Part shown: one piece after another, positions 34,858 through 43,814 of the stretch | Layout: every line of letters begins with the position of its first letter | Position numbering within the stretch: position 1 is the first letter of the stretch | Assembly (NCBI GenBank): GCA_001899065.1 | Contig: MKUZ01000006.1 | Span: 198,318-262,317, forward strand | DNA from: Devosia sp. 66-22 | Lineage (GTDB): Bacteria; Pseudomonadota; Alphaproteobacteria; Rhizobiales; Devosiaceae | Direction: 5' to 3' | Length of the DNA: 64,000 nucleotides | Notes under the pieces: model-generated | Databases searched by the model: none | What the model saw: the letters and a program-made list of their open reading frames with translations, nothing else | Told to the model about the DNA's origin: nothing | Program-made: the position numbers and the translations under genes

Positions 34858-34933
34858 GCGTTGCACTCCCATTTGAACCCCGCGGGCTCCCGCCCACGCT
34901 GGGCAGGCCCGTCCCGTGCGCGCACACTAAACC

Positions 34934-34976
34934 GACATGTATACTTGTCAAACAAAATTAAGAATGTTGACATGTA
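34934..34976. promoter_or_regulatory. Candidate GntR (FadR-type) sites in the divergent promoter region
   Basis: GACATGTATACTTGTC (34934-34949) is palindromic at seven of eight pairs around GTATAC. The overlapping 17-mer ATGTATACTTGTCAAAC (34937-34953) matches the region before the GntR gene (37427-37443, minus strand) at 13 of 17 positions. GACATGTA recurs at 34969-34976. The sequence is strikingly AT-rich for this genome. Likely reader: the FCD-type GntR protein at 36620-37402. Confidence 0.55.
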
Positions 34977-35015
34977 GAGATCGGCACGCCCCGTATTCAG
35001 CACCCCGCAGGTCAA

Positions 35016-36134
35016 ATGAAGATCACCGAAATCGAGACGATTCCGCTCCGACTCCCCGAGGTCAGGGAGATCGGCGACGGCTGCCAATCCGTGCTGATCA
35101 TCCAGATCCGGACCGATGACGGGCTGGTGGGAACCGGCGAGGTCCATACCAATCCGCTGGTGAGCCAGGCGATCATTGATGCGCCGCTGTGCTCGGTGTC
35201 GGCCAATGGGTTGCGCAATCTGCTGATCGGCGAGGACCCGCGCGACATCGGCCGGCTGTGGGACAAGATGTACAGGCACACCGCCACCTATGGCCGGCGT
35301 GGCGCGCTGATGCATGCGATCAGCGGCATCGACATCGCGCTGTGGGACATACTGGGCCAGGCCGCGGGCCTGCCGGTGCACCGGCTGCTGGGAGGCGCGC
35401 GGCGCGCGCTGGTGAAGGCCTATGCGAGCGATCTCGCGCAGGACAGCCTCGGCGCGACGCTGGCGCAGGCGCGGAAGCACCGCGACGCCGGCTATCGGGC
35501 GATGAAGTTCGGCTGGGGCGCGCTCGGAGAGAATCCACGCAGCGATGCCAGGGCCGCGGCGTCCATCCGCGAAGCGGTCGGCGACGACATCGACATCATG
35601 TTCGATATCGGCGTCGCGATGCCGTTCAACGACGCGCTCTATCTGGGACGGGCGCTCGCCGAGTCCGGCGTGGCGTTCCTCGAGGAGCCGCTCGCGCCGG
35701 ACGATCTGCGCGGCTTCGCCGCGCTGGTCGCCGCGTCGCCGACGCCGATCGCCACCGGCGAGAAGGAAACAACGCAGCACCCCTATCTCGACCTCATGGA
35801 TCGGGGCGGCCTGCGCATCGTGCAGCCGGACGTCGCGCGGGTGGGCGGCATCTCGGAGATGCTGCGCATCATTGCGCATGCGGAAGCGCGCGGGGTGCAG
35901 ATCATCCCGCACTGCTGGTCGACGGACATCCTCGTGGCGGCGACGCTGCACGTGCTCGCGATCCAGCGCGAGGCGCCTTATCTCGAATACAACGCGACAC
36001 AGAACCCGCTTCGCACCGATCTGCTGGTCGAGCCGATCCGGCCGGTTGACGGCTTCGTCGCCATCCCCGACAAGCCCGGACTTGGGATAGAGCTCAACCT
36101 CGATACGCTCGAGCGCTATCGCTGGACGCCCTGA
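35016..36134 (+). CDS. Enolase-superfamily enzyme (mandelate racemase / muconate lactonizing type)
   Basis: 372 residues. N-terminal capping domain, then the barrel with metal ligands in IMFDIG (Asp), FLEEPL (Glu) and ATGEKE (Glu). The catalytic Lys segment reads AMKFGWGALG (K-F-G instead of K-x-K), and the His-Asp dyad is QPDVARVGG and IPHCWST. This places it in the mandelate racemase subgroup, whose members dehydrate or epimerise acid sugars. Substrate unknown. Followed 23 bases later by the RidA gene and divergent from a CUT1 operon with a lactonase: lactonase then dehydratase would be a logical order for an oxidative sugar pathway. Confidence 0.9.
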   Translation: MKITEIETIPLRLPEVREIGDGCQSVLIIQIRTDDGLVGTGEVHTNPLVSQAIIDAPLCSVSANGLRNLLIGEDPRDIGRLWDKMYRHTATYGRRGALMHAISGIDIALWDILGQAAGLPVHRLLGGARRALVKAYASDLAQDSLGATLAQARKHRDAGYRAMKFGWGALGENPRSDARAAASIREAVGDDIDIMFDIGVAMPFNDALYLGRALAESGVAFLEEPLAPDDLRGFAALVAASPTPIATGEKETTQHPYLDLMDRGGLRIVQPDVARVGGISEMLRIIAHAEARGVQIIPHCWSTDILVAATLHVLAIQREAPYLEYNATQNPLRTDLLVEPIRPVDGFVAIPDKPGLGIELNLDTLERYRWTP

Positions 36135-36157
36135 GCCCTCGCCTGTTGGAGCCGACC

Positions 36158-36619
36158 ATGCAGATCGAAGCACGCCTCGCCGAACGGGGCATTACCCTGC
36201 CCAGCCTTACCGCGCCCAGCGGAAACTTCGTGCCCTACAAGCTCGCGGGGCCGTTCCTCTATCTGTCGGGCCAGGGACCGGCCGAGAACGGCGAGCGCCT
36301 GACGGGGATGGTGCCGACGGCGGTGTCGGTGGAAGAGGCGTACCGGCGGGCGCGGCTGACGGGACTGCAATTGCTGGCGGTGGCACAGGCGGCGCTGGGG
36401 ACGCTGGACCGGGTCGAGGGCGTGGTGAAGCTGCTGGGCATGGTCTATGCGACGGCCGACTTCAAGCAGCACCCCGCCGTCATCAATGGCTGCTCGGACC
36501 TGTTCGTCGAGGTGTTCGGCGACGCCGGGCGCCACGCGCGGTCGGCGGTCGGGATGGGCTCCCTGCCCCACGGCATTTCGGTCGAGATCGAAGCGATCCT
36601 TCTGATCAAGCCGGCCTGA
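36158..36619 (+). CDS. RidA/YjgF-family protein
   Basis: 153 residues, the longer RidA subtype (LSGQGP, VKLLGMVYATADFKQHPAVINGCSDLFVEVFGDAGRHARSAVGMGSLPHGISVEIEAIL). The family hydrolyses reactive enamine/imine intermediates made by PLP enzymes. The conserved Arg (RHARSAVG) is present. ATG at 36158 has GGAG upstream. It follows the enolase-superfamily gene, and PLP ammonia-lyase-like enzymes are encoded nearby, so a role in clearing their 2-aminoacrylate or imine products fits. Its TGA directly abuts the GntR stop on the other strand. Confidence 0.88.
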   Translation: MQIEARLAERGITLPSLTAPSGNFVPYKLAGPFLYLSGQGPAENGERLTGMVPTAVSVEEAYRRARLTGLQLLAVAQAALGTLDRVEGVVKLLGMVYATADFKQHPAVINGCSDLFVEVFGDAGRHARSAVGMGSLPHGISVEIEAILLIKPA

Positions 36620-37402
36620 TCAGGGCTCCTGGTTTCCCGACACCAGACGGATCCGCGCATTGTCGATGTGATGGCGCATGGCGGTGCGGGCGCTGTCGGG
36701 ATTGCCTTCGGAAATGGCGAAGACGATGGCGGCGTGCTCGTCCTGCACGAGCCGCTGGCGCGACGCCTGTTTCTTGAGCGACAGGCCACGGGTCAGCCGC
36801 AGGCTCGCATCGAACAAAGTTGTCAGGTGACGCAGCGTTTCGAGGAACAGATCGTTATGGGCGGCCTGGGCGATGGCTTCGTGCAGGTCGATGTCCTCGC
36901 TGACGCCGACCTCGCCGGCGGTGATGACCGCCTCGAGCCGCTTGTTGCTGGCATTTATCCGGTTGAGGTCGCTCTCGGTCCGGCGCTGGGCGGCATGGAA
37001 GGCGGCCTCGCCCTCGACGGCGATGCGCAGCTCGAAAAAGCGCAGCACTTCGGCGACGGCGCCGGCCGGCGCGTGCTGGAAAAACTCCGCGCTCGGGCGG
37101 CGCTGCACATAGGTCCCTGACCCTTGCCGCGCAACGACCAGCCCGTCGACCTGAAGGCGGAACAGCGCCTCGCGCACGATCGGGCGCGACACGCCGAATG
37201 CGTCGGACAACTGATTCTCGGAGGGAAGCCGCGTTCCCTCGGCATATTCGCCCGAAACAATTCCCTGCAGCACCTGCTCATAAAGCTGGTCGGCAAGCCT
37301 AACTCGTTGAGCGGGGCGATATTTTTCGAGCACGCCAGGTCCCTTTGGCTGCAGGGCGCCGGCCTGGGTGCCGGCAATCTGGACCGCCTTCCGCCTCGTC
37401 AC
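36620..37402 (-). CDS. GntR-family regulator, FadR (FCD) subfamily
   Basis: 260 residues from GTG at 37402. A 30-residue N-terminal extension precedes the winged helix (VRLADQLYEQVLQGIVSGEYAEGTRLPSENQLSDAFGVSRPIVREALFRLQVDGLVVARQGSGTYV). The FCD effector domain follows (VAEVLRFFELRIAVEGEAAFHAAQRRTESDLNRI ... DLHEAIAQAAHNDLFLETL). FCD regulators respond to sugar acids or organic acids via a metal site; DLHEAIAQAAHN is the D-x3-H-like site. GTG is preferred as it has GAGG seven bases upstream, and the earlier TTG lies inside the operator-like motif. Divergent from the DapA-like operon and tail to tail with RidA. Confidence 0.9.
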   Translation of the reverse strand: MTRRKAVQIAGTQAGALQPKGPGVLEKYRPAQRVRLADQLYEQVLQGIVSGEYAEGTRLPSENQLSDAFGVSRPIVREALFRLQVDGLVVARQGSGTYVQRRPSAEFFQHAPAGAVAEVLRFFELRIAVEGEAAFHAAQRRTESDLNRINASNKRLEAVITAGEVGVSEDIDLHEAIAQAAHNDLFLETLRHLTTLFDASLRLTRGLSLKKQASRQRLVQDEHAAIVFAISEGNPDSARTAMRHHIDNARIRLVSGNQEP

Positions 37403-37426
37403 TTGACCACCTCTTGTTGCATATAT

Positions 37427-37443
37427 ATTAGACAATTATACAA
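37427..37443. promoter_or_regulatory. Candidate GntR site between GntR and DapA-like genes
   Basis: On the minus strand TTGTATAATTGTCTAAT, matching the 34937-34953 sequence at 13 of 17 positions. It is 16 bases before the ATG of the divergent operon (37459) and 25 before the GntR start, so it could control both. AT-rich. Confidence 0.55.
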
Positions 37444-37458
37444 GTTTGCGAGGGGACT

Positions 37459-38382
37459 ATGAAGACGGCACCTGTCACATTCGCGCATCTGGCCGCCTCG
37501 GTCATAGCCGTGCCCCCGCTGGCACAGACCGCTGAGTTCGGTCTCGCGCGCGAGCAGAACATCGCGCTGATCGACCACCTGCAGGCGGCTGGCGTACGTT
37601 CCCTTATGTACGGTGGCAATGCGAATTTCTACAATATTCCGGTCAGCACCTATGCTGATACCCTGGAGTTTCTAGCCGAGAACACCGCCCCGGACTGCTG
37701 GGTGATCCCGGCGGTCGGTCCCGACTTCGGACGAATTGTCGACCAGGCCCCGGTTGTTCGCGATCTCAACTTCCCCATGGCGATGGCGCTGCCTGCCGCC
37801 AAGGGCAGCTACACCGACGCCGGCATGGCCACCGCCTTGCGGCATCTGTCCGACAAGCTGGCCGCACCGGTGCTGATGTATGCCAAGCACGATGGCTGCG
37901 TGGACCCCAAACTCGCCGGACAACTGGTCGAAGACGGCGTCGTCGCCTACGTCAAATATGCGGTGGTCCGGGCGGATGCGAAGGCCGACGACTTCCTGCG
38001 CGCCCTTATGGACGTGATGGACAAGCGGCGCATCATCAGCGGCATCGGCGAGCGGCCGGTCATCGACCACTTCACCACTTTCGGCCTGACAAGTTTTACA
38101 TCTGGCTCGATCGCGGTGGCGCCGCGCCTGTCGATGGCGATCCTGCACGCGCTGCAGGCGGGCGACCTGAAGCGTGCCGCCGAGCTGCGCGAGACGTTCA
38201 TCCCGCTCGAGGACTGCCGCGACACGTTCGGCCCGGCGCGCACGATCCACGATGCCGTCACCCTTGCCGGCGTCGCCGATATGGGTCCTGTTGCGCCGCT
38301 GCAGAGCAACCTCGTGGGCGAGCAGCGCCACCGCACCGCCGCCGCCGCCGCGGAGCTCTACGCACTCGAACGCGCAGCCTGA
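37459..38382 (+). CDS. Dihydrodipicolinate synthase (DapA)-family aldolase
   Basis: 307 residues, class I aldolase barrel. Schiff-base Lys166 (AYVKYAVV) and Tyr141 (VLMYAKHDG) are at the expected places, and YGGNANFYNI replaces the usual TTGE substrate loop. The substrate is therefore not aspartate semialdehyde and pyruvate in the usual sense; members of this branch cleave 2-keto-3-deoxy acids. First gene of an operon with the deacetylase-like and aspartoacylase-like genes (gaps 17 and 31 bases). It is divergent from GntR. In the proposed pathway it would split the keto acid left by a PLP ammonia lyase. Confidence 0.88.
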   Translation: MKTAPVTFAHLAASVIAVPPLAQTAEFGLAREQNIALIDHLQAAGVRSLMYGGNANFYNIPVSTYADTLEFLAENTAPDCWVIPAVGPDFGRIVDQAPVVRDLNFPMAMALPAAKGSYTDAGMATALRHLSDKLAAPVLMYAKHDGCVDPKLAGQLVEDGVVAYVKYAVVRADAKADDFLRALMDVMDKRRIISGIGERPVIDHFTTFGLTSFTSGSIAVAPRLSMAILHALQAGDLKRAAELRETFIPLEDCRDTFGPARTIHDAVTLAGVADMGPVAPLQSNLVGEQRHRTAAAAAELYALERAA

Positions 38383-38399
38383 ACGCCGGAGCCGAGCAC

Positions 38400-39560
38400 A
38401 TGGCCAGCTACGATCTGATCCTCAAGGGTGGGCACGTCATCGACCCCTCGCAGGGGATCGATGCACCGATGGACGTGGCGTTCAGCGGAGGCAAGGTCGC
38501 GGCCATTGCGCCGGCGATCAGCGACAGCGACGCGCCGCAGACGCGCGACGTGTCGGGCAAGTATGTCGTGCCGGGGCTGATCGATCTCCACACGCACGTC
38601 TACTGGGGGGGCACCTTCCTCGGGGTCGATCCCAATGTGGTGGCGCGCCGCTCGGGCATGACCACGGCCGTCGATGCGGGAAGCTGCGGCGCCAACAATA
38701 TCGGCGGGCTGCTCCGCCATGTCGCGCCACTATCCGCGCCGCGCATCCTCGCCTTCCTCAACCTCAGCGTCGTCGGCATCTTCGCCGATGCCGGCCGGCT
38801 GACGATCGGCGAAGCGGAAGATCTGCGACTGCTCGACATCAAGCACTGCGTCGATGCCGCCAAGGCCAATGCCGGGGCCGTCGTCGGCGTCAAGGTACGC
38901 GTGGGCGCGTCGAGCACGGCGCATCTGGGCGCCATGCCGCTCCACATGGGCATTCGCGCCGCCGAGCTCGCCGGCGACCTGCCGGTCATGGCGCATATCG
39001 GCGCCGGCATGCCGCCGCGGATCGAGGACATCGTCGACCCGCTCCGGCGGGGCGATGTGCTGACGCATTTCTGTACCCCCAAATCGAACTCGCCGCTGAC
39101 CAGCGCGGGCGCGATCCGCGACTGCATGCTCGCGGCGCGCGAACGCGGCGTGATCATGGATATCGGCCATGGCAGCGGCTCGTTCGGCTTCAAGGTGGCC
39201 GAGAAGATGCTGGCGGACGGCTTCCTGCCAGACGTCATCTCGAGCGACGTGCACGCCCAGTGCATCGATGGCCCGGCCTATGACGTGCTCGAGACGATGT
39301 CCAAGCTCCTGGTGATGGGGCTGCCGCTGGTCGAGGTGATCCGCGCCGCGACCCACACGCCGGCCGTCGTCTGCCGCCACCCGGAACTGGGCAACCTTGC
39401 CGTGGGCAGCGCCGGCGATGCGACCATTCTCGATATCCGCAAGGGGCCCGCCGAATTCACCGACAGCATCGGCGGCAAGCTCATGGGCGATCGCCGCTTC
39501 GTGGCCGAGGGCGTGGTGCTGCGCGGGGCCTGGTGGGCCGACGGGCCACAGCCTGCCTGA
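38400..39560 (+). CDS. Amidohydrolase/deacetylase-family metallohydrolase (Atu3266/EF0837-like)
   Basis: 386 residues. Full binuclear metal site: His64-x-His66 (GLIDLHTH), carboxylated Lys165 (GVKVRVG), His199 (VMAHIG), His223 (LTHFCTPKSN) and Asp283 (SSDVHAQ). The family includes Atu3266 and EF0837, studied as hydrolases of N-acyl or O-acyl compounds; natural substrates are largely unknown. EF0837-type genes commonly neighbour SelA/DgaE-like PLP enzymes, as in this region (43811-45034). Predicted to remove an acyl group from an imported N-acyl amino or amino-sugar acid. ATG at 38400 follows GAGC; cytoplasmic. Confidence 0.9.
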   Translation: MASYDLILKGGHVIDPSQGIDAPMDVAFSGGKVAAIAPAISDSDAPQTRDVSGKYVVPGLIDLHTHVYWGGTFLGVDPNVVARRSGMTTAVDAGSCGANNIGGLLRHVAPLSAPRILAFLNLSVVGIFADAGRLTIGEAEDLRLLDIKHCVDAAKANAGAVVGVKVRVGASSTAHLGAMPLHMGIRAAELAGDLPVMAHIGAGMPPRIEDIVDPLRRGDVLTHFCTPKSNSPLTSAGAIRDCMLAARERGVIMDIGHGSGSFGFKVAEKMLADGFLPDVISSDVHAQCIDGPAYDVLETMSKLLVMGLPLVEVIRAATHTPAVVCRHPELGNLAVGSAGDATILDIRKGPAEFTDSIGGKLMGDRRFVAEGVVLRGAWWADGPQPA

Positions 39561-39591
39561 GCGGCAGGTCGCAAACGAGGGAGCCGGTGCG

Positions 39592-40593
39592 ATGACGCAG
39601 GTGACGGCAACGGTCGACTTCAATGCTCCCGGCAAGCAGGTGGGCTGGCTGCGCGTGCCCCATTCGGTGACCCGCAGCGCCTATGGCGTGATCCCTGTTC
39701 CCATTGCGGTGCTGAACAACGGGCCGGGCCCCGGGATCATGCTGGTCGCCGGCACGCATGGCGACGAATATGAGGGCCAGGTGGTCCTGACGCGGCTTGT
39801 CCGCGAGATGCGCGCCGAGGATATCAGCGGCCGCCTCATCATCCTGCCCTCGCTCAACACGCCGGCCGCGATGGCGGGGCTGCGCACCAGCCCGCTGGAC
39901 GACGGCAATCTCAACCGGGCCTTCCCCGGCGATCCGGATGGCGGCCCGACCGCAAAGATCGCCCACTATGTGCACAACCATCTGGTGCCCCTGGTCGACG
40001 TGGTGGCCGACTTCCACGGCGGCGGCTCGAGCCTCGCCTATCGCCCGCATGCCAGCACGCATTTCGCCGCCGATGCCGCGCCGGAGCTGAAGCAGCGCAG
40101 CCTCGATGCCGTGAAGGCGCTCGGGCTCAGGCATGTGATGATCTTCGAGCTGCCCGCCTCGTCGGGCGCTGGCATGTCGACCGCCACACGCCAGCACGGC
40201 AAGATCTATCTCAATGGCGAATATGGCGGCACGGGTTCGCTGACCCAGGACGGGATCGGCCTTGTCGAGGGCGCCGTGCACCGGCTGCTCGCCTTCTTCG
40301 GCGCGACCGATGCGACGCTCCCCGCCCTGCCCCCGCCGCAGGCGCTGCGCATCTTCGGCCCAAGCGCCTATGTCTACGCGCCCGACGCCGGCGTGTTCGT
40401 GCCCGCGAGGCGGCTGAGCGACAGCGTGGCCGCAGGCGACATCTGCGGCGAACTGATCTTTCCCGAGAATCCCGACCGCGCGCCCATCGTGCTGCGCTTC
40501 GAGGGCGCCGGCGACGTGGTGTGCCAGCGTCATCCGGCGCGCGTCGAACGCGGCGACTGCGTCGCGCATCTGGCCCGCCCGGTCGACGGCTGA
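39592..40593 (+). CDS. Succinylglutamate desuccinylase/aspartoacylase-family deacylase
   Basis: 333 residues. Zn ligands His56 and Glu59 (GTHGDEYEG) and His142 (VADFHGGG), with DDGNLNRAFPG as the substrate loop. This matches the M14-like family that removes acyl groups from N-acyl amino acids (DoeB, aspartoacylase). ATG at 39592 is preceded by GAGGGAG. Third gene of the operon. Having two different deacylases in one operon suggests either two acyl groups or two related substrates. Ends before a very strong bidirectional terminator. Confidence 0.9.
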   Translation: MTQVTATVDFNAPGKQVGWLRVPHSVTRSAYGVIPVPIAVLNNGPGPGIMLVAGTHGDEYEGQVVLTRLVREMRAEDISGRLIILPSLNTPAAMAGLRTSPLDDGNLNRAFPGDPDGGPTAKIAHYVHNHLVPLVDVVADFHGGGSSLAYRPHASTHFAADAAPELKQRSLDAVKALGLRHVMIFELPASSGAGMSTATRQHGKIYLNGEYGGTGSLTQDGIGLVEGAVHRLLAFFGATDATLPALPPPQALRIFGPSAYVYAPDAGVFVPARRLSDSVAAGDICGELIFPENPDRAPIVLRFEGAGDVVCQRHPARVERGDCVAHLARPVDG

Positions 40594-40616
40594 CCGTTTC
40601 TCCTCCGCCGACGCAA

Positions 40617-40645
40617 ACCGGGCGGCCCATCGTGGGCCGCCCGGT
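40617..40645. terminator. Bidirectional terminator between convergent operons
   Basis: A 13-base perfect stem: ACCGGGCGGCCCA (40617-40629), loop TCG, TGGGCCGCCCGGT (40633-40645). It separates the deacylase operon (+) from the six-gene operon on the minus strand that ends at 40672. Short U tract only. Confidence 0.8.
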
Positions 40646-40671
40646 GCAGTTTCAGGCGCAGTGGGCTGGTG

Positions 40672-42000
40672 TCAGGCCGCCTCGCCATGGCGCTGGAACA
40701 CTTCCAGCATGGCGTTCTGCGCGTTCTCGGCGGCGCGCGCCGGCTCGATGCCCTTGACCAGCATGCCCTGCACGGCCTCGACGATGAGGCTGCGATTGAC
40801 GATCTCGCTGAGCGCGGGAGACGGCCGGCCCGGGAAGACGATCGAGCGTCCCTCGGTCACCGCCTTGCGCAGGCCGTTGTACGCCGGATGCTCGCCCCAG
40901 AACGGGTCCTCGAGCTGCGCCGGATAGATCGGCAAATAGCGGCCGCCGGCACCGACGACGAACTTGGAGTAGTTGTCGGGCTGCATGAAGTGGCGGACGA
41001 GGCCCATCGCCAGTTCCGGATTCGGCGCCGCTTTGAACACGCCGTAGTAGTTGGTGTAGGCGGTGATGTGACGGCCGGCGGGTCCGCCGGGCGGCAGCTC
41101 GAGAGTGGTGGCGTCGAGGAACTCGTTCTTGTCGACGATCATGCTCGAATAGATGCTCGTCTCGTTGAGGGCGTAGGCCACCTGCCCCGACATGAAGGCT
41201 TTGTTGTTGCCCGAATTGTCCCAGCTCACGGTCCCCTTGGGGATGATGCTGAACTCGTTGTACATCTGGTTGATGAGCGTGAACGCGGCGATGGTGGCAT
41301 CGCTCTGGATCGACGGCCGGTTCTGCGCGTCGACGAGGCTGCCGCCATAGGCGGCCACCACCGACATCACATCGCCAAGGCTGTCCGACGGAGTGAGGCC
41401 CAGCGCCATGCCGTAGGCGTAGAAGGGCGGCTGCGAGATCTTGCGAGCCGCCTCGATGAACCCCTCCCAGGTGTCGGGCAGCGCGTCGTATCCGGCTTCG
41501 CGGAACTTATCGAGGCGCACATGTGCCGCCGCCGGGCTGATGCCCATGGGCACTGCACGCGTCGCGCCGTCGAACACCGTTTGTGGAAGGACGTTCTCGT
41601 TGATGCCGCCCTTCTGGGTTTTCATCTCGTCGACGATCGAGGTCACGTCGAGCAGATGTCCGCCGGAGCCCCACGAGGTGAGGTCCGCGTCGTTGACGCG
41701 GGTTACATCCGGGGGTGCGCCGATCTCGAGCGCCGCGGCCATGCGCTTGGCGATTTCGCCGCCCGGGATCTTCTCGATCTGCACATCGCTCTCGCTGAGG
41801 CCCTGCGCCTTGGCGTATTCGAGCGTCTGGGCGATCAGCAGGTCGTCGGCGGCCTGGTTGAAGTTCGGCTGCAGCCAGAAGACGAGCTTGGCGTCGCGGG
41901 CGAAGGCCCGGCGCGTCAGCACGAAGGGAGCGGCAAGGCCGACGGCGGTCGCGAGGCCAAGTTTGCCGAAGTCACGTCTGGTATAGGACTTGGTTGTCAT
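40672..42000 (-). CDS. Extracellular solute-binding protein with Tat signal (CUT1)
   Basis: 442 residues. The N-terminus MTTKSYTRRDFGKLGLATAVG is a twin-arginine signal (TRRDFGK), so the protein is probably exported folded. Mature part: LVFWLQPNFNQAADDLL, KIPGGEIAKRMAAALEIGAPPDVTRVNDADLTSWG, and GMALGLTPSDSLGD. This is a family-1 solute-binding protein. It is the last gene of the operon M81, two PLP enzymes, two permeases, binding protein, an unusual order because binding-protein genes usually come first. Confidence 0.93.
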   Translation of the reverse strand: MTTKSYTRRDFGKLGLATAVGLAAPFVLTRRAFARDAKLVFWLQPNFNQAADDLLIAQTLEYAKAQGLSESDVQIEKIPGGEIAKRMAAALEIGAPPDVTRVNDADLTSWGSGGHLLDVTSIVDEMKTQKGGINENVLPQTVFDGATRAVPMGISPAAAHVRLDKFREAGYDALPDTWEGFIEAARKISQPPFYAYGMALGLTPSDSLGDVMSVVAAYGGSLVDAQNRPSIQSDATIAAFTLINQMYNEFSIIPKGTVSWDNSGNNKAFMSGQVAYALNETSIYSSMIVDKNEFLDATTLELPPGGPAGRHITAYTNYYGVFKAAPNPELAMGLVRHFMQPDNYSKFVVGAGGRYLPIYPAQLEDPFWGEHPAYNGLRKAVTEGRSIVFPGRPSPALSEIVNRSLIVEAVQGMLVKGIEPARAAENAQNAMLEVFQRHGEAA

Positions 42001-42037
42001 TTGTACCCTCTCGGTTTCGATGGACTAAGGAACGTCT

Positions 42038-42883
42038 TCATCCCTTGACTGCCCCGAGCGTGAGCCCGGAGATCAGGAAGCGCTGGAACACGAAGTAGAC
42101 GATCAGCGGCGGCAGCGTGCTGATCAGCGTCGACGCCATCATCGGGCCCCAGAAGAAGACGTCGGCGACGACGAAGTCGGGAATGCCGGTGGGGATGGTG
42201 CGCACATTGGCGTCGGTGACGAGCACCGAGGCGTAGATGAACTCGTTCCACGACAGGGTGAACGAGAAGAACGCAACGATCGCCAGTGCGGGCAGCGTGA
42301 GCGGCAGCACGATGCGCCACAGCACGCCGAGCCGGCTGCAGCCGTCGATCATGGCGCTTTCCTCGAGCTCGACGGGGATCGAGATGAAGTAGCCCATCAG
42401 CAGCCAGGTGCAGAACGGCACGGTGAAGCCCAGATAGGAGAGCACCAGCCCTTCCATGGTGTTCTGCAGGCCCACATTGCGCACGATGATCAGCAGCGGG
42501 ATGAACAGCAGCGAACTGGGCATGAGGTAGGTGTAGACCAGCCCTTGGGCGAGGACGCGCCGGCCGCGGAACCGCAGGCGCGTGAGGGCGTAGGCGCCGA
42601 GGGCGGAGATCACCAGCGACAGGACCACGGTCGCCAGCGCGACGATCACGCTGTTGCGGAAGTAGATGGGGAAGTTCGTCTCGGCAAAGAGCGTGGTGTA
42701 GTTGTCGAAGGTCAGCGCCTTTGGCCACAGCGTCGCCGCCGCGCCGTAGATCTCGGTGTTGCTCTTGAGCGAGGTGGCGACCATCCAATAGAGCGGCGCC
42801 ACCGTCCACACCATGAGGACGAACAGCACGATGCCGCTGACGAGGTTGACGAGCCGGCGGGAGGCTGCATGGGAGAGGACCAT
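42038..42883 (-). CDS. CUT1 ABC transporter permease (MalG-like)
   Basis: 281 residues. EAA loop VELEESAMIDGCSRLGVLWRIVLPLTLPAL and C-terminus RFLISGLTLGAVKG identify MalG-type. Six helices. Gap to the partner permease is one base. No ATPase in the operon. Confidence 0.94.
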   Translation of the reverse strand: MVLSHAASRRLVNLVSGIVLFVLMVWTVAPLYWMVATSLKSNTEIYGAAATLWPKALTFDNYTTLFAETNFPIYFRNSVIVALATVVLSLVISALGAYALTRLRFRGRRVLAQGLVYTYLMPSSLLFIPLLIIVRNVGLQNTMEGLVLSYLGFTVPFCTWLLMGYFISIPVELEESAMIDGCSRLGVLWRIVLPLTLPALAIVAFFSFTLSWNEFIYASVLVTDANVRTIPTGIPDFVVADVFFWGPMMASTLISTLPPLIVYFVFQRFLISGLTLGAVKG

Positions 42884-42884
42884 C

Positions 42885-43814
42885 TCAGTTGTTCCCGTCT
42901 TTGAGGAGGCGGCGGGTGAGGACGATGATGACGAGCACCAGGAAGGGGAACATCACCATGTTGATGGCCGACCCCAGGCCCATCTGGCCGGCCGAGGTGA
43001 CGTTGTAGCTCTCATTGGGCAGGATCTGCGTCAGGCCCGCCGGCGCACCGTTGGTGAGGATGTTCACGACGGTGATGCCGGTCGCGGTGAAGACCGTCGA
43101 CAGCATCACGGTGATGGTGAAGACCGGGAGCATCGAGGGGATGGTGACGTTCCAGAACTTCTGCACCACGCCGGCGCCATCGATCTCGGCGGCCTCGTAA
43201 AGGTCCTTGGGGATCGCCTGGAGCCCGGCAAGGAAGTGCATCGTGTAGAACGGCGTCCCGCTCCAGACGACGACCGCGATCACCGCCCACATGGCGAGCT
43301 TGGGTTCGGCGAGCCAGGCGATGCCATGATCGATGAAACCCAGATTGACCAGCACGATGTTGAGCAGGCCGTTGAACTCGTTGAAGACCCACTCCCAGAT
43401 CAGGGCGCAGACGACCGTGGGGATGGCCCACGGGATGAACAGGACCGTGCGGTAGACATTGTTGAACGGCCGGTCCTGGTTGAGGACGATCGCTGAGGCG
43501 AGGCCGATCAGGAATTTGATGACAACCGCGATCACCGTGTACCAGGCGGTGTTGGCCAGGGTCTGGATGAAGTCGGGGTCCTTGAGCAGCGTGATGTAGT
43601 TGCTGAACCCGATGAAGCGACCCGGAATGCCCGGCGACTTGTCCTGGAAGCTCAACACCAGCGCATAGGCGAAGGGGTAGAGCACCACGCAGGTCAGCAC
43701 CACGATTGCCGGCAGCAGGAAGATCAACGCCAGGAAGCGGGCGTCGTTGGACATCCTGTCCCACAGGCCCGGCGTTCGCGGCACGCGCGACGCGGTTTCG
43801 GTGAGGACGCTCAC
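42885..43814 (-). CDS. CUT1 ABC transporter permease (MalF-like)
   Basis: 309 residues from GTG at 43814, which overlaps the preceding PLP-enzyme stop as GTGA and follows GAGGTGG. ALIFLLPAIVVLTCVVLYPFAYALVLSFQDKS, EAA loop LYEAAEIDGAGVVQKFWNVTIPSMLPVF and C-terminal LVIIVLTRRLLKDGNN are MalF-like. Confidence 0.93.
   Translation of the reverse strand: MSVLTETASRVPRTPGLWDRMSNDARFLALIFLLPAIVVLTCVVLYPFAYALVLSFQDKSPGIPGRFIGFSNYITLLKDPDFIQTLANTAWYTVIAVVIKFLIGLASAIVLNQDRPFNNVYRTVLFIPWAIPTVVCALIWEWVFNEFNGLLNIVLVNLGFIDHGIAWLAEPKLAMWAVIAVVVWSGTPFYTMHFLAGLQAIPKDLYEAAEIDGAGVVQKFWNVTIPSMLPVFTITVMLSTVFTATGITVVNILTNGAPAGLTQILPNESYNVTSAGQMGLGSAINMVMFPFLVLVIIVLTRRLLKDGNN

Noticed and set aside
37459..38382. 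True dihydrodipicolinate synthase for lysine biosynthesis
   Set aside because: The TTGE loop is missing and the operon is catabolic, so housekeeping DapA is unlikely.
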